64,000 nucleotides of DNA. Origin: an uncultured Clostridia bacterium (GTDB lineage: Bacteria; Bacillota; Clostridia; Oscillospirales; Ruminococcaceae). The notes under the pieces are model-generated. The model had not been told where the DNA came from, did not search any database, and worked only from the letters and a program-made list of their open reading frames with translations. Shown piece by piece: positions 1 to 9,085 of the stretch. The stretch spans positions 52,066 through 116,065 of the forward strand of contig CANPYZ010000004.1 of the NCBI GenBank assembly GCA_947589035.1, written 5' to 3'. The position numbers were made by a program, and so were the translations under genes. Each line of letters opens with the position of its first letter. The first letter of the stretch is position 1.

Positions 1-768
1 CGGAAATTTCCAACGGCTTGGCTGTCGCTTTTAGGGGTGACAGTACAAGCGAATACGCCGCTCATGAGTGCAGAAAGCGTCTGCGAATTAATAAAAATTA
101 TTTTAGGCATATTATTACTAATTTTACCGGTTTTCGCCTTGCTGAACTGGAAAAATATTCAGGACGAAAAAGAGAAAATCATTATTTTGACTTACTGGTT
201 AATGACGTTACTAATTATGATGGGCTATGTCATGGGGAAACTTTCCGAGGCGAACTGGCGTTTGTCGCCGATTGTCGGAATGTCAACATTAGTTTCTGTG
301 ATTTTCCTGAAATGGTCATTCAAGCAAATCCACTGGAAAAGAATTTCCTGTTTATTCATGATTCCGGTGTTATTCGTCAGCGGGTCGAATGCGTTCACCA
401 TGGCAGAAATGCCAGCGGACAACACAAGCCAGAACGGGCTTTATTTTTTAGAAAAGAAATTAGCCGAAAATCATTTAACTTACGGCTATGCGACATTCTG
501 GAATGCGAATGCGATTACAATTATTTCTGATTCAGAAATTAAATGCAGAAGCATTGAAATTGACGAAAGCGGCATATGGCAAAGACCGTACCAGTCGAAT
601 TGGGACTGGTACAAAGACCAGCCCGAACAGGAAAATTATTTTCTTTTATTAAGTGGTGCGGAAGTAGAAACATTAACCAACATCAACGACCCATTATTAA
701 GTTATCCGCATGAAGAAATTTCAGCAGGCACTTATAAAATCTGGGTGTTTGATGAAAATTTATTTTAA
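1..768 (+). CDS. C-terminal part of a polytopic membrane protein (5' end outside window)
   Basis: The reading frame is already open at the first base, so this is the 3' part of a longer gene. About four hydrophobic segments are visible (starting near ELIKIILGILLLILPVF, then KIIILTYWLMTLLIMMG, LSPIVGMSTLVSVIF and RISCLFMIPVLFVSG), followed by a soluble tail of about 120 residues with several Trp/Tyr residues. The layout of many membrane helices ending in a soluble C-terminal domain resembles integral-membrane glycosyltransferases or other envelope polytopic proteins, but no catalytic motif is present in this fragment. A GTG at 37 could be read as a start, but nothing resembling a ribosome-binding site precedes it. 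It converges on the kinase-like gene and shares its terminator. Confidence 0.6.
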   Translation, partial: RKFPTAWLSLLGVTVQANTPLMSAESVCELIKIILGILLLILPVFALLNWKNIQDEKEKIIILTYWLMTLLIMMGYVMGKLSEANWRLSPIVGMSTLVSVIFLKWSFKQIHWKRISCLFMIPVLFVSGSNAFTMAEMPADNTSQNGLYFLEKKLAENHLTYGYATFWNANAITIISDSEIKCRSIEIDESGIWQRPYQSNWDWYKDQPEQENYFLLLSGAEVETLTNINDPLLSYPHEEISAGTYKIWVFDENLF

Positions 769-777
769 TTAAACAAA

Positions 778-808
778 TCCCCGTCCAATTTTTAAAATTA
801 GGCGGGGA
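778..808. terminator. Bidirectional terminator between the convergent membrane-protein and kinase-like genes
   Basis: Inverted repeat TCCCCGTCC ... GGCGGGGA with an A/T-rich loop, flanked by a T-run on the plus side (809-815) and A-rich sequence on the other side. It lies between the two stop codons at 768 and 813. Confidence 0.7.
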
Positions 809-812
809 ATTT

Positions 813-2822
813 TTAAAGTTCGTCAGTTTCGTAGGGTTCAGGAACGCCGAAAGAATTAGGCGCAGTAGCGGGGGCTTCTTCCGTGTGTTCCGGGAAATCT
901 GTTTCTTCCGGTGCATTCGTTGGCGCAACGAACGGAGCGGATTCTAAAGGTATGCCGGAATCGTCGGTCATGTCGGGAATTTCCTGCGGTTCTGTCTGTA
1001 CGGGGGTAACAGTAGGGGGTTCAGTAGCGGGAGTTGTTTCAGGGTTGCTTGCGTAGAAAATTTTTAATTTTTCGTCACCGCTTAAGTCGAACATATCGCC
1101 GGCGGCTTTATTTAATTCTACAACGTAACCTGTTTCGAAACCGTAATTCACAACGGCTTCTGTAATGTAATACTCACTGGTTAAACCAATTGCAGCGAGT
1201 TCTTCTTCATATTGCATTAATGATTTTCCGGCGTAATCGGGCAGAGGAATAGAAGAAGGACCTTTGCTGACAACGACTTTCACGACTGCGCCGCTGTGGA
1301 AGGGCTGACCGGCTTCAATTTCCTGTTCCATAATAATACCGGCATCTATTGTATCACTGAAGGCGTAAATGGGTTCAAGATGTAACCAACCGTCAATTTC
1401 GAGTTGTTCTTTTTTGAGTTCGTAACTCATACCCACTAAAGCGGGCATTTGGCTGTCGCCTTGGGCTTCTGTTTCGGTGACGGATTCGGGGGAAGATTCC
1501 GTAATAATATGATTTTCGGTAGATTCCGCAATGTCTGTTTCGGAAGAATGATTCATGGAAACCGTACCGCTTGACCCTGTCACGCTGATAATAATAATCG
1601 TAAGCACTAATAAAATGCATACTGTCATGACGGCAATCAACAAAGAAGAACGGAATTTTTCCGTAACGCTTTCTTGTCCTGGAATAGTGTAATCCATTTG
1701 TTTTTCTTTTTCTTTGGTTTTTTCTTTGGGTGGGTCTTTTGGTTTGGTTTTCGCTTTATTTTTTGATTTTTCTTTTTTAGGCTTAGAAGAATTAGCATTT
1801 TTCTTCTGGGGAACGGGGGAAACAATTTTCGTTTCTTCTTTGGAATTTTTAGCATTTTCGGTATGTTCGAAAAGCTGAGTGACAAGTTCAGTAATGGACT
1901 GCGTGCGTTTCTGGGAATCTAAGTCCATTCCTGACATAATCGCATCAGAAACATTCTGAGGAATTTTCGGTTCGAGTTTGCAAGGCGGGGAAAGATTGTC
2001 TAATTGAATCCGGCTTGGCGCATCAACGGGGCGTGTTCCGGTCAATAACCGGTACAGAACGGCACAAATGCCGTAAACGTCCGTGAATGTTCCCTGTTTT
2101 GCTCCTGGAGTATATTGTTCCGGTGCGGCGTATCCGTCGAAAAGTTCAGAAGGCAATTCTAAATGCATTGTCCGCACGTCGTAAATGCTGAACCCGCAGA
2201 GTTCTAATTCTTTTTCGGGAGTAATGTAAATCGTTTCCGGACTGATTGCCCGATGAATAACATGCTGATTATGCATTAAACTTAACGTAGTAAAGAACGT
2301 TGGGAAAAGTTTAGCGACTTCTTCCCAGGATAAATAACCGGCGTAATCTTTTAAATATTCGGTTAATTTAATGCCTTCAATATATTCATAAATGACATAA
2401 GTCGTATTATTTGCAGTAATAATATCTAACGTCGGAATAATATGCGGTAAAGACCGCATTTGCGCAAGATTTCTGTTTAATTCGGTAAATTCAGCCATTA
2501 AGGCTTTATATTTGACGGTATTATTTTTCAGAATGGTAATTGTCGCCCTGCCTTTCACCCGTTTACACAAGCCGACGGGCATATATTCCCGAATTAAGAC
2601 TTTGCATTTAATTGCTGAATTATAACCGATATAATTTGCGCCTTCGCTGTTATGACCGAGTTTAATGCCGAGTGTGTACCGTTCATTTAATTCTGTGCCA
2701 GGCGGTGCATACTCAGGGTCGTAAGGAGCATCTTCGGCATAACCGCAGTGCGGGCAAATTCTAAATCTTGCCGGTTTTAATTCCATACAACAATAACAAC
2801 GAGTAGTTTCATCATTTATCAT
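813..2822 (-). CDS. Membrane-anchored PASTA-domain serine/threonine kinase homologue, probable pseudokinase
   Basis: The 669-residue protein has an N-terminal zinc ribbon (CYCC...CPHCG, residues about 9-27), a kinase-fold domain (about 45-310), a Lys-rich linker, one membrane helix (about 394-417), two PASTA-like repeats (about 460-590) and a Thr/Pro/Glu-rich tail. The kinase fold is clear from YAAPEQY and the D-V-Y-G-x-x-x-x-x-Y segment, but the catalytic residues are missing: the ATP-binding Lys is Arg (VLIREYMP, near 76), HRD is HRA (near 190), and DFG is replaced by CGF (near 210). PASTA kinases sense cell-wall fragments and control growth; this one probably acts by binding or as a scaffold. 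The start at 2822 is chosen because a sigma-A promoter and AGGAG lie just upstream, inside any longer reading of the frame. Confidence 0.85.
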   Translation of the reverse strand: MINDETTRCYCCMELKPARFRICPHCGYAEDAPYDPEYAPPGTELNERYTLGIKLGHNSEGANYIGYNSAIKCKVLIREYMPVGLCKRVKGRATITILKNNTVKYKALMAEFTELNRNLAQMRSLPHIIPTLDIITANNTTYVIYEYIEGIKLTEYLKDYAGYLSWEEVAKLFPTFFTTLSLMHNQHVIHRAISPETIYITPEKELELCGFSIYDVRTMHLELPSELFDGYAAPEQYTPGAKQGTFTDVYGICAVLYRLLTGTRPVDAPSRIQLDNLSPPCKLEPKIPQNVSDAIMSGMDLDSQKRTQSITELVTQLFEHTENAKNSKEETKIVSPVPQKKNANSSKPKKEKSKNKAKTKPKDPPKEKTKEKEKQMDYTIPGQESVTEKFRSSLLIAVMTVCILLVLTIIIISVTGSSGTVSMNHSSETDIAESTENHIITESSPESVTETEAQGDSQMPALVGMSYELKKEQLEIDGWLHLEPIYAFSDTIDAGIIMEQEIEAGQPFHSGAVVKVVVSKGPSSIPLPDYAGKSLMQYEEELAAIGLTSEYYITEAVVNYGFETGYVVELNKAAGDMFDLSGDEKLKIFYASNPETTPATEPPTVTPVQTEPQEIPDMTDDSGIPLESAPFVAPTNAPEETDFPEHTEEAPATAPNSFGVPEPYETDEL

Positions 2823-2858
2823 ACCGAAAAATTCTCCTTTCCTGAATAGTCTATTATT

Positions 2859-2887
2859 ATTGTACCAGTTTTTGACGGAGTTGTCAA
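2859..2887 (-). promoter_or_regulatory. Sigma-A promoter of the kinase-like gene
   Basis: On the minus strand TTGACA (2882-2887), a 17-base spacer, then TACAAT (2859-2864) preceded by TGG. It lies about 37 bases upstream of the ATG at 2822 and rules out the longer reading frame as the protein start. Confidence 0.85.
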
Positions 2888-2953
2888 GTTTTTTTCGCAA
2901 CTGGAAATCATTTCTTTGCTAATTTGTATCAGAAATGTAACATTTTGAAAAAA

Positions 2954-4228
2954 TTAAAGTGAAATTAACTTTTTCCGGAGTAATTCCTGCGCCGCAAGAA
3001 GAATGCTGATTCTTCCGCTGTTCCAGCTGATTCCGCCCTGAAGCCAGACGGCGTAAGGCGGTCTTAACGGTGCATCGGCGGAAAGTTCAATAGAAGCCCC
3101 GTTAGTGAATGCGCCAGCTGCCATAATGACTTGATTTTCGTAACCAGGCATATCCCACGGTTCCGGCGTAACATACGCATCAACAGGAGAACCTTTCTGA
3201 ATGCCCTGACAGAAGGCAATGACATTTTCGGGAGAATTTAATTCAATTGCCGTGACAATGTCGCCTTTTACCGCATTCGCTTCCGGAGAACAGGAAAACC
3301 CTAACAAAGTAAATAATTCCGCTGCGAAAGCAGTCGTTTTCAGGGCGTTAGCGACAATATCCGGTGCGAGGTAAAGCCCTTGAAATAATTCCCGATTCAT
3401 GCCGAGTGTACAGCCGACTTCTTTTCCTAATCCGACACAAGTTAAACGATAAGCGCATAATTCGACTAAATTCGCATTTCCGGCGATGTAACCGCCCGTG
3501 CGGGCAATCCCTCCGCCGGGATTTTTAATCATTGAACCAACTAAAATATCTGCACCAACAGCAGAAGGTTCAACTTCTTCTACAAATTCGCCGTAGCAAT
3601 TATCGACGAAAATAATAATTTTCGGATTTACTTCACGAATAGAAGAACATAAATGTTTCAGTTCGTCAATCGTAAACGCTGTCCGGAGGGAATAGCCCCT
3701 TGACCGCTGAATGTAAGCCATTTTTGCGCCAGAAAGATTTTTCTGAATTTCGGGAATATCCGGTTTTCCTTCCGGAGTAAGGGGAATGATTTTTGTTTTT
3801 ATGCCGAAATCTTTTAATGAACCGTTTCCGGCTTTACCGGAAAAGCCAATGACTTCATGTAACGTGTCGTAAGGCGTACCTGTCACGAAAACGAGTTCAT
3901 CTTCCGGACGGAGTAAGCCGAATAATGCCACACTCAAAGCATGAGTTCCGGAAACGAAATTATGCCGGACGAGTGCGTCTTCCGTGCCGAAAACGTCCGC
4001 CCACACACGGTCTAATGTTTCTCTTCCGAAATCCCCGTAGCCGTAACCGGTACTAAGAGTAAAACAAGTTTCACTGACTTTATTTTTCGTGAAAGCGTGT
4101 AATACTTTAGCAGCATTATGGCGGGCGATTCTGTCAGTTCTGCTGAAGAAAGAAGAACAATTCTTTTCAGCTTGTTCAGCGAGTGTTTCTAAACGTGGGT
4201 CAATTTCAAAATAATCATGCATTGCCAT
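2954..4228 (-). CDS. PLP-dependent methionine gamma-lyase-like enzyme (aluminium resistance protein family)
   Basis: The 424-residue protein matches the Cys/Met-metabolism fold-type I PLP family often labelled aluminium resistance protein or methionine gamma-lyase family. Visible motifs are the substrate/PLP loop FVSGTHALS, the PLP-phosphate and Asp region IIIFVDNCYGEF, and the Schiff-base Lys in VGSMIKNPGGGIARTGG. It probably cleaves a sulfur amino acid, but the substrate is not shown by sequence. The start is ATG at 4228 with AAAGGA 10 bases upstream; it overlaps the end of the GNAT gene by 14 bases, so the two are likely translationally coupled. The frame stays open further upstream, but that part lies inside the GNAT gene in another frame. 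It is the last gene of a four-gene minus-strand operon. Confidence 0.85.
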   Translation of the reverse strand: MAMHDYFEIDPRLETLAEQAEKNCSSFFSRTDRIARHNAAKVLHAFTKNKVSETCFTLSTGYGYGDFGRETLDRVWADVFGTEDALVRHNFVSGTHALSVALFGLLRPEDELVFVTGTPYDTLHEVIGFSGKAGNGSLKDFGIKTKIIPLTPEGKPDIPEIQKNLSGAKMAYIQRSRGYSLRTAFTIDELKHLCSSIREVNPKIIIFVDNCYGEFVEEVEPSAVGADILVGSMIKNPGGGIARTGGYIAGNANLVELCAYRLTCVGLGKEVGCTLGMNRELFQGLYLAPDIVANALKTTAFAAELFTLLGFSCSPEANAVKGDIVTAIELNSPENVIAFCQGIQKGSPVDAYVTPEPWDMPGYENQVIMAAGAFTNGASIELSADAPLRPPYAVWLQGGISWNSGRISILLAAQELLRKKLISL

Positions 4229-5009
4229 TATCGAGTAATCCTTTCGTAAATATATCGGAAGAATTTTCCGAACGTTCGAGAACGTATTCTGTTTCAATAG
4301 CCGTAAAGCCAATTTCCCTGTAGAAACTTTCCCGAATATCGAGTGCGTAAAGAACAGACTGTTTATTAAATTGTGCAAGCCAGCCGGCAAGCCACCGCAG
4401 GAATAATCTTGCATGACCTAAACCCCTTGCTTCCGGTAAAGTAGCCACTTGCCCCACAAGCACATAATTGTCAATATCAAATAAAATTGATGCAGTAGTG
4501 CTGTTCTTATATGTCAGAATATGACTAATTCCATGACGGCATCTGTGGGAAGTATCTGTCAGCCAGAGGGAATAATCTTCTAAATTCGGAAAACCTGCAT
4601 GAAGAATTTCATACACTTTATCTAAAGACGGGTTAAATTCCACATCTTCTTCATGAAAATCAGGGTGATTCATGTCCGGTTGAAGTGCAAACGTTGTCCG
4701 GTGCAAAGACTGATATTCCGGAAGGCGTTCAGCCAGCATATTCCGAACAGGTTCATTGCATTCAATGCGAAAAGGCTCATGCATTTTTAAGAAAACGGCT
4801 AAATTTTCGACTTCTTCCGGTTCAGCCTGAAGAATTAGCACAGTACTGTTAAAATTCAGCATTACACCGGAATTTCCGACAGTGTAAAACTGGCAGAACG
4901 GATAATGTAAACCGTAGGCTTTATAATAAGAAAACATTTTCCTCCCCCGCCACGACTGCCGGAGGAGCGCACAAGGGAATTGCGATTCAGAAGTAATTTT
5001 TTTAATCAT
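4215..5009 (-). CDS. GNAT family N-acetyltransferase
   Basis: The 264-residue protein has a divergent N-terminal half and a C-terminal GNAT acetyl-CoA-binding domain, recognised by the motif A region VGQVATLPEARGLGHARLFLR and the later motif B part FYREIGFTAIE. The acceptor is unknown; GNAT proteins beside peptidases and PLP enzymes often acetylate amino acids or peptides, which is inference here. Start ATG at 5009 shares one base with the TAA of the upstream M42 gene (TAATG), and the stop overlaps the next gene, so it sits inside a tightly coupled operon. Confidence 0.8.
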   Translation of the reverse strand: MIKKITSESQFPCALLRQSWRGRKMFSYYKAYGLHYPFCQFYTVGNSGVMLNFNSTVLILQAEPEEVENLAVFLKMHEPFRIECNEPVRNMLAERLPEYQSLHRTTFALQPDMNHPDFHEEDVEFNPSLDKVYEILHAGFPNLEDYSLWLTDTSHRCRHGISHILTYKNSTTASILFDIDNYVLVGQVATLPEARGLGHARLFLRWLAGWLAQFNKQSVLYALDIRESFYREIGFTAIETEYVLERSENSSDIFTKGLLDNGNA

Positions 5010-6046
5010 TATTCATGCATTCTTTCCAATAATTTTTCCGCTAACTGGTAAGTGTTCAGCATGTCGCTGATTTGCGCCGTGCAGAAAGGCGAATGCAAAT
5101 ACCGGCAAGGCAAGGAAAGCGCAAGTGTTTTCACACCGTTTCGGGATAAATGCACAGAACCAGCGTCATTTCCTCCGGCAATGCGGGTTTTCGTCTGGCA
5201 GGGAATGGAAAATTTTTCCGCTTCCTGAAAGGCGAGATGATATAAATTTTTATCATAAATTGTTGCCCTGTCCATAAATAACGCCACTGCGCCCCGACCT
5301 AAACGGCAAACCGCCGCACCATCATTCACGCCATCAAGGTCAGCAGCAGTTGTTGTTTCTAAAATTAACGCTGAATCAGGCGCAATAGCGAAAGCAGCAG
5401 TTTTACTTCCCCGCAAGCCGATTTCTTCCTGAACGAAAAACGCAAACCATGTATCATAGGGAATATCTGATTCAAGCATTTTCAGCATAACGGCACAGCC
5501 GAAACGGTCATCAATCGCTTTACAAGCGACACGGTTTCCGCCGAGTTCCGTCCAATCACTAAGAAAACAAACAGAATCCCCGGGCAGAATATGTAATTCT
5601 ACTGTTTCACTTCTGGAAGTTGCGCCAACATCTAATAATAAATCTTTTTTTTCGGGTTTTTGTTCTTGTTCTTCTTTGGAAAGCTGGTGAACAGGTTTAC
5701 ACCCAATTACGCCGAAAATATTCTGTTCCGGTAAGAAAACACTTCTGCCAATCGCAACATCTGCATCAATTCCGCCGACAGGTTCTAAAACGCAAAGACC
5801 GTCAGAACGAATTTCCGTAATGATGAAACCGACTTCGTCCATGTGTGCGCCAATTAACACAGTATGTTTTGCAGGGGATTTTCCTTTTTTATGAACAAGT
5901 AAATTACCGAGTGCATCTGTGCGGCATTCAGCAATATCAGGGAAAGTGTTAATTTTCTCCTCAAGATAATTCCGGACGGCGGATTCATCGCCGGAAATGC
6001 CGTATAAAGCGCAAAGTTCTTTCAAGTAATTCAGCATGATTCGCAC
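5009..6046 (-). CDS. M42 family metallopeptidase (glutamyl/leucyl aminopeptidase type)
   Basis: The 345-residue protein has the M42 co-catalytic metal motifs in order: GAHMDEVGFI (His and Asp near 68), KAIDDRFGCAV (bridging Asp), FVQEEIGLRGS (catalytic Glu pair), ILETTTAADLDG, and the final metal His in YLHSPFC. These are dodecameric cytosolic aminopeptidases that trim short peptides. The N-terminal ATG overlaps the end of the upstream M42 paralogue by 16 bases. All metal ligands appear present, so it should be active. Confidence 0.9.
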   Translation of the reverse strand: MRIMLNYLKELCALYGISGDESAVRNYLEEKINTFPDIAECRTDALGNLLVHKKGKSPAKHTVLIGAHMDEVGFIITEIRSDGLCVLEPVGGIDADVAIGRSVFLPEQNIFGVIGCKPVHQLSKEEQEQKPEKKDLLLDVGATSRSETVELHILPGDSVCFLSDWTELGGNRVACKAIDDRFGCAVMLKMLESDIPYDTWFAFFVQEEIGLRGSKTAAFAIAPDSALILETTTAADLDGVNDGAAVCRLGRGAVALFMDRATIYDKNLYHLAFQEAEKFSIPCQTKTRIAGGNDAGSVHLSRNGVKTLALSLPCRYLHSPFCTAQISDMLNTYQLAEKLLERMHE

Positions 6047-7050
6047 CCCCTTAAAAATTCAGCTAATAATTTTCCTGTAGCGCAAATGTCGTTTAAGTCC
6101 ACGACTTCAACAGGCGTATGCATGTAAAATAATGGAATGGACACCGTGCAGGACTTCACGCCCTCACAAGAAACGGAAAACTCATCTGCATTCGTTCCGG
6201 TTCTGCCGGACATGACTTCATATTGATAGGGAATATTTTTTTCAGCGGCAATCAAGGCTAAATTTCGGGAAATTTCCTTTGACAGGGAAGGCGAAAAGCC
6301 AATCATTGCACCGTCACCAGCTTTTCCGGTATTTTTCGTTCCGTCACCAGCGAAAGAAACATCTACAGCAAGTGCAATATCTGGTTGAATGCGAAAACAG
6401 CCGGTTTTAGCACCACAGCCATTAACTTCTTCCCTATGCGAGAATAAAACACTCACTTCACAAGGAAGAGTATTTTTCTTCACTAAAGATAAAGCGTAAA
6501 GAATAGCCGCAATTCCGGAACGGTCATCTAAAGCAGGAGAAGTGAATTTTTCTCCGGCAAGGCAAGTTGTGACACCGGAAAATGTCACGCTATCACCGAG
6601 GGAAAGAATTTCTTTCAGTTCGTCAGCGGAATAACCTGTATCAATGCGGACTTGTTCAATTTTCTGAACGGATTCCTTACCGCCGGACAAATGCGGCGGT
6701 AAAGTGGAAATAATGCCGGAAATGCATTTCTTCCCGTGGAGGAAAACTTTCTGTGCCGGAAACCAGCGGCGGTCAAGTCCGCCAACGTTGCCGACAGTCA
6801 CGAATCCGTCAGGAGTAATTCCGGTAACAATCAGCCCGACCTGGTCAAGATGTGCATCTAATAATACATGTAATGCATTCGGCTTTTCGCAAGGAATATG
6901 CCCAATGACATTATTTTCGGAAATCTGCACTTCCGGACAGAATTTCCGGAGAAATTCAGCGGAAACTTCTGCAATGTTAAACTCATCGCCGGAAATTCCG
7001 GTTGTCTGGCAAAGTGCAGAAAGCATTTTTTTCAAAGAATCTTTTCTCAT
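6031..7050 (-). CDS. Second M42 family metallopeptidase
   Basis: The 339-residue paralogue of the adjacent M42 gene has DAHLDQVGLIV, ALDDRSGIAA, FSHREEVNGCG and YMHTPVEVVD. The sequence is clearly divergent from its neighbour (for example AVDVSFAGDG in place of ETTTAADLDG), so the two may differ in peptide preference or form a mixed particle, which is inference. It begins with ATG three bases after the murD stop (7053), making it the downstream member of a murD-M42-M42-GNAT-PLP transcription unit. Confidence 0.88.
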   Translation of the reverse strand: MRKDSLKKMLSALCQTTGISGDEFNIAEVSAEFLRKFCPEVQISENNVIGHIPCEKPNALHVLLDAHLDQVGLIVTGITPDGFVTVGNVGGLDRRWFPAQKVFLHGKKCISGIISTLPPHLSGGKESVQKIEQVRIDTGYSADELKEILSLGDSVTFSGVTTCLAGEKFTSPALDDRSGIAAILYALSLVKKNTLPCEVSVLFSHREEVNGCGAKTGCFRIQPDIALAVDVSFAGDGTKNTGKAGDGAMIGFSPSLSKEISRNLALIAAEKNIPYQYEVMSGRTGTNADEFSVSCEGVKSCTVSIPLFYMHTPVEVVDLNDICATGKLLAEFLRGCESC

Positions 7051-7052
7051 GA

Positions 7053-8447
7053 TTAATTTCCTAAATCCTTTACTAAGCGTTTAAAATGTTGCCCCCGTAC
7101 TTCAAAATTAGGGTATGCGTCGAAACTTGCGCACGCTGGGGAAAGTGTAACAATATCGCCGTTTTGTGCATTCTGGAAAGCAGTCTGCACGGCTTCTTCC
7201 ATAGACTGCACGTGAATAATTTTTAACGTTTCGGGGTTGTAATTTTCAGCGGAAGTAACTGCTTTTTCGATTTTATCGGCAGTCACGCCCATTAAAATTA
7301 ATAATTTTACTTTTTCGCAAACGGTTTCCGCCATAGGTTCAAAGGGAATTTTCTTGTCATAACCGCCTGCTAAAACAATTAATTTCTGTTGGAAACTGTT
7401 TAACCCTGCGAGAACTCTTGTCGGGCTTGTGGCAATGCTGTCATTGTAATATTTCACGCCGTTCAATTCCCGAACAAATTCTATACGATGTTCCACACCG
7501 CCGAAATTTTCTGCAACGGTAACGAATGCCTCAACAGGAACTTCCCCCCAGAGGGCAGCAATTACGCCGAGGAAATTTTCCACGTTATGCATTCCTGGAA
7601 TGCGAATCTGGTCTTTATGCATAACGGGCGTAATGCAATGATTTTCGATATAGCATAACATGCCATCATTCCGGAGGAATGCGCCACGTTCAGGAATTTC
7701 CTTCCGGCTGAACCAGTTTAATTTCCCACGAACGATAGGAGCAAGAGCTTTCGTGCCGTCGTTATCAGCATTCAGCACAGTTCTTGAAAAAGCGTTCTGG
7801 TGGGCAATTAAATTCGTTTTAGCGGAAATATATTCTTCCATAGTGCCGTGAACGTCTAAATGATTTGGCGTAATATTCGTGATTAACGCCGTGTCGGGAG
7901 ATTTCCGCATGGAAATTAACTGAAAGCTGGACAATTCCACAACAGCGGCATCAGTTTCCCGAATGTTTTCAATTACAGGAAGTAAAGCCTTTCCGATGTT
8001 TCCGCCTAAATATACTGTTTTTCCGGCAGCGGAAAGAATTTCAGAAATTAACGTTGTAGAAGTGGACTTCCCGTCAGAACCGGTAACAGCGTAAATTTTA
8101 CACGGGCATAAATCGAAAAACACTTCCATTTCGGAAGTCACGACAACTCCGGCATTTTTCGCCTGAAGTAAAGCCGGATTATGGTAATACATTCCAGGAG
8201 TACGGAAAACAACGTCAAATTCTGTTAAAGAATCTAAATACTTTTCTCCTAAAATGAAATTCACGCCGAGTTCGGAAAGTTCGTCATAGACTTCCTGAAA
8301 CTGTTCAGCGGAACGCTTGTCGCAGACGGTTACGGGAATATGTTTTTTCCGGAAAAGGCGAATCAGTTCCGTATGGCTGACACCTGTTCCGATGAAGGCA
8401 ATATGTTTTTGCTGCATATCGTTGAAAAATTGTTGAATTTTACTCAT
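7053..8447 (-). CDS. murD: UDP-N-acetylmuramoyl-L-alanine--D-glutamate ligase
   Basis: MurD adds D-glutamate to UDP-MurNAc-L-Ala in cytosolic peptidoglycan precursor synthesis. The 464-residue length is typical. The ATP-binding loop is VTGSDGKSTSTTL, followed by the Mur-ligase segments NITPNHLDVHGTMEEY and YYNDSIATSPT. The start ATG at 8447 has AGGAG eight bases upstream; more upstream in-frame codons are A/T-rich and include the promoter. murD usually lies in the dcw cluster; here it heads an operon with peptidases. Confidence 0.95.
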   Translation of the reverse strand: MSKIQQFFNDMQQKHIAFIGTGVSHTELIRLFRKKHIPVTVCDKRSAEQFQEVYDELSELGVNFILGEKYLDSLTEFDVVFRTPGMYYHNPALLQAKNAGVVVTSEMEVFFDLCPCKIYAVTGSDGKSTSTTLISEILSAAGKTVYLGGNIGKALLPVIENIRETDAAVVELSSFQLISMRKSPDTALITNITPNHLDVHGTMEEYISAKTNLIAHQNAFSRTVLNADNDGTKALAPIVRGKLNWFSRKEIPERGAFLRNDGMLCYIENHCITPVMHKDQIRIPGMHNVENFLGVIAALWGEVPVEAFVTVAENFGGVEHRIEFVRELNGVKYYNDSIATSPTRVLAGLNSFQQKLIVLAGGYDKKIPFEPMAETVCEKVKLLILMGVTADKIEKAVTSAENYNPETLKIIHVQSMEEAVQTAFQNAQNGDIVTLSPACASFDAYPNFEVRGQHFKRLVKDLGN

Positions 8448-8490
8448 AAAAATAACTCCTCCTGTTGAGTGAAAAAAGCTGTCACATTCT

Positions 8491-8519
8491 ATTATAGCAG
8501 ATAATTTCAGAAAAATCAA
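8491..8519 (-). promoter_or_regulatory. Sigma-A promoter of the murD operon
   Basis: Minus strand: TTGATT (8514-8519), 17-base spacer ending TGC (extended -10), TATAAT (8491-8496). It lies divergently to the promoter of the DtxR-like gene. Confidence 0.8.
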
Positions 8520-8536
8520 TGTTTTTCAAAAAAAAC

Positions 8537-8565
8537 TTGACATTTCTTTGAAATTATGTTATTGT
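8537..8565 (+). promoter_or_regulatory. Promoter of the DtxR-like regulator gene
   Basis: TTGACA (8537-8542), 17-base spacer, TATTGT (8560-8565, four of six matches to TATAAT). It lies 38 bases before the proposed TTG start. Confidence 0.6.
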
Positions 8566-8602
8566 ATTAGTAAGGCAAGAATTGCAAAGGAGTGACAGAA
8601 AT

Positions 8603-9040
8603 TTGAATTTATGTTCAGGTCAGTATAGATATTTACTGTGTATTTACCGATTAGGGCGGGGAAATGAACGCATACGCTGCGTAGACATAGCGAAAGATTT
8701 AGGGGTAACACGTCCGAGTGTCAGCAAGATGATGAAATGCATGGTACGCATGGAACTAATAGAACCAGATTACAGTGAACAGGTAAGATTAACGGAAACG
8801 GGGCGGAACATCGCCGAGCATTTCAATCAGGATTATGATATTACCTATGCATTTTTCCGGAGAATCTTGAAATTATCGCCGGAGAAAGCGAAAGACAATG
8901 CTTTTTTGTTTTTGTCGACGTTTTCAAGGGAAACCGTGAAACAGCTGAATGCGGTAACAAGCAGAAGTTTAGAGCATGTGCGCAAAAGCCGGACAGCGGA
9001 AAAGAAGAAACCCGTGCAGACAGATGAAACATCATCTTAA
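8603..9040 (+). CDS. DtxR/MntR-like winged-helix metalloregulator (short form)
   Basis: The 145-residue protein has the N-terminal helix-turn-helix of the DtxR/MntR family: YLLCIYRLGRG, then VDIAKDLGVTRPSVSKMMKCM (recognition helix) and VRLTETGRNIAEHF. The part after residue 80 is shorter than in full MntR, and an SH3-like domain is missing. The classical metal ligands are not obvious, so metal sensing is inference from the family. The TTG start at 8603 is chosen because AAAGGAG lies 10 bases upstream; an earlier in-frame TTG would place that site inside the coding region. The next gene is a MIF tautomerase 45 bases downstream. Confidence 0.75.
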   Translation: MNLCSGQYRYLLCIYRLGRGNERIRCVDIAKDLGVTRPSVSKMMKCMVRMELIEPDYSEQVRLTETGRNIAEHFNQDYDITYAFFRRILKLSPEKAKDNAFLFLSTFSRETVKQLNAVTSRSLEHVRKSRTAEKKKPVQTDETSS

Positions 9041-9085
9041 TGTAAAATTTTTAATTTAATTTAATTTTGAAAGGGAGTTATTTTC

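Noticed and set aside
18..530. 170-codon frame overlapping the first gene
   Set aside because: It is an out-of-frame shadow of the membrane protein and has no start signal.
813..2900. A longer kinase-like protein starting at 2900
   Set aside because: The extra 26 codons contain the -35 and -10 boxes and the ribosome-binding site.
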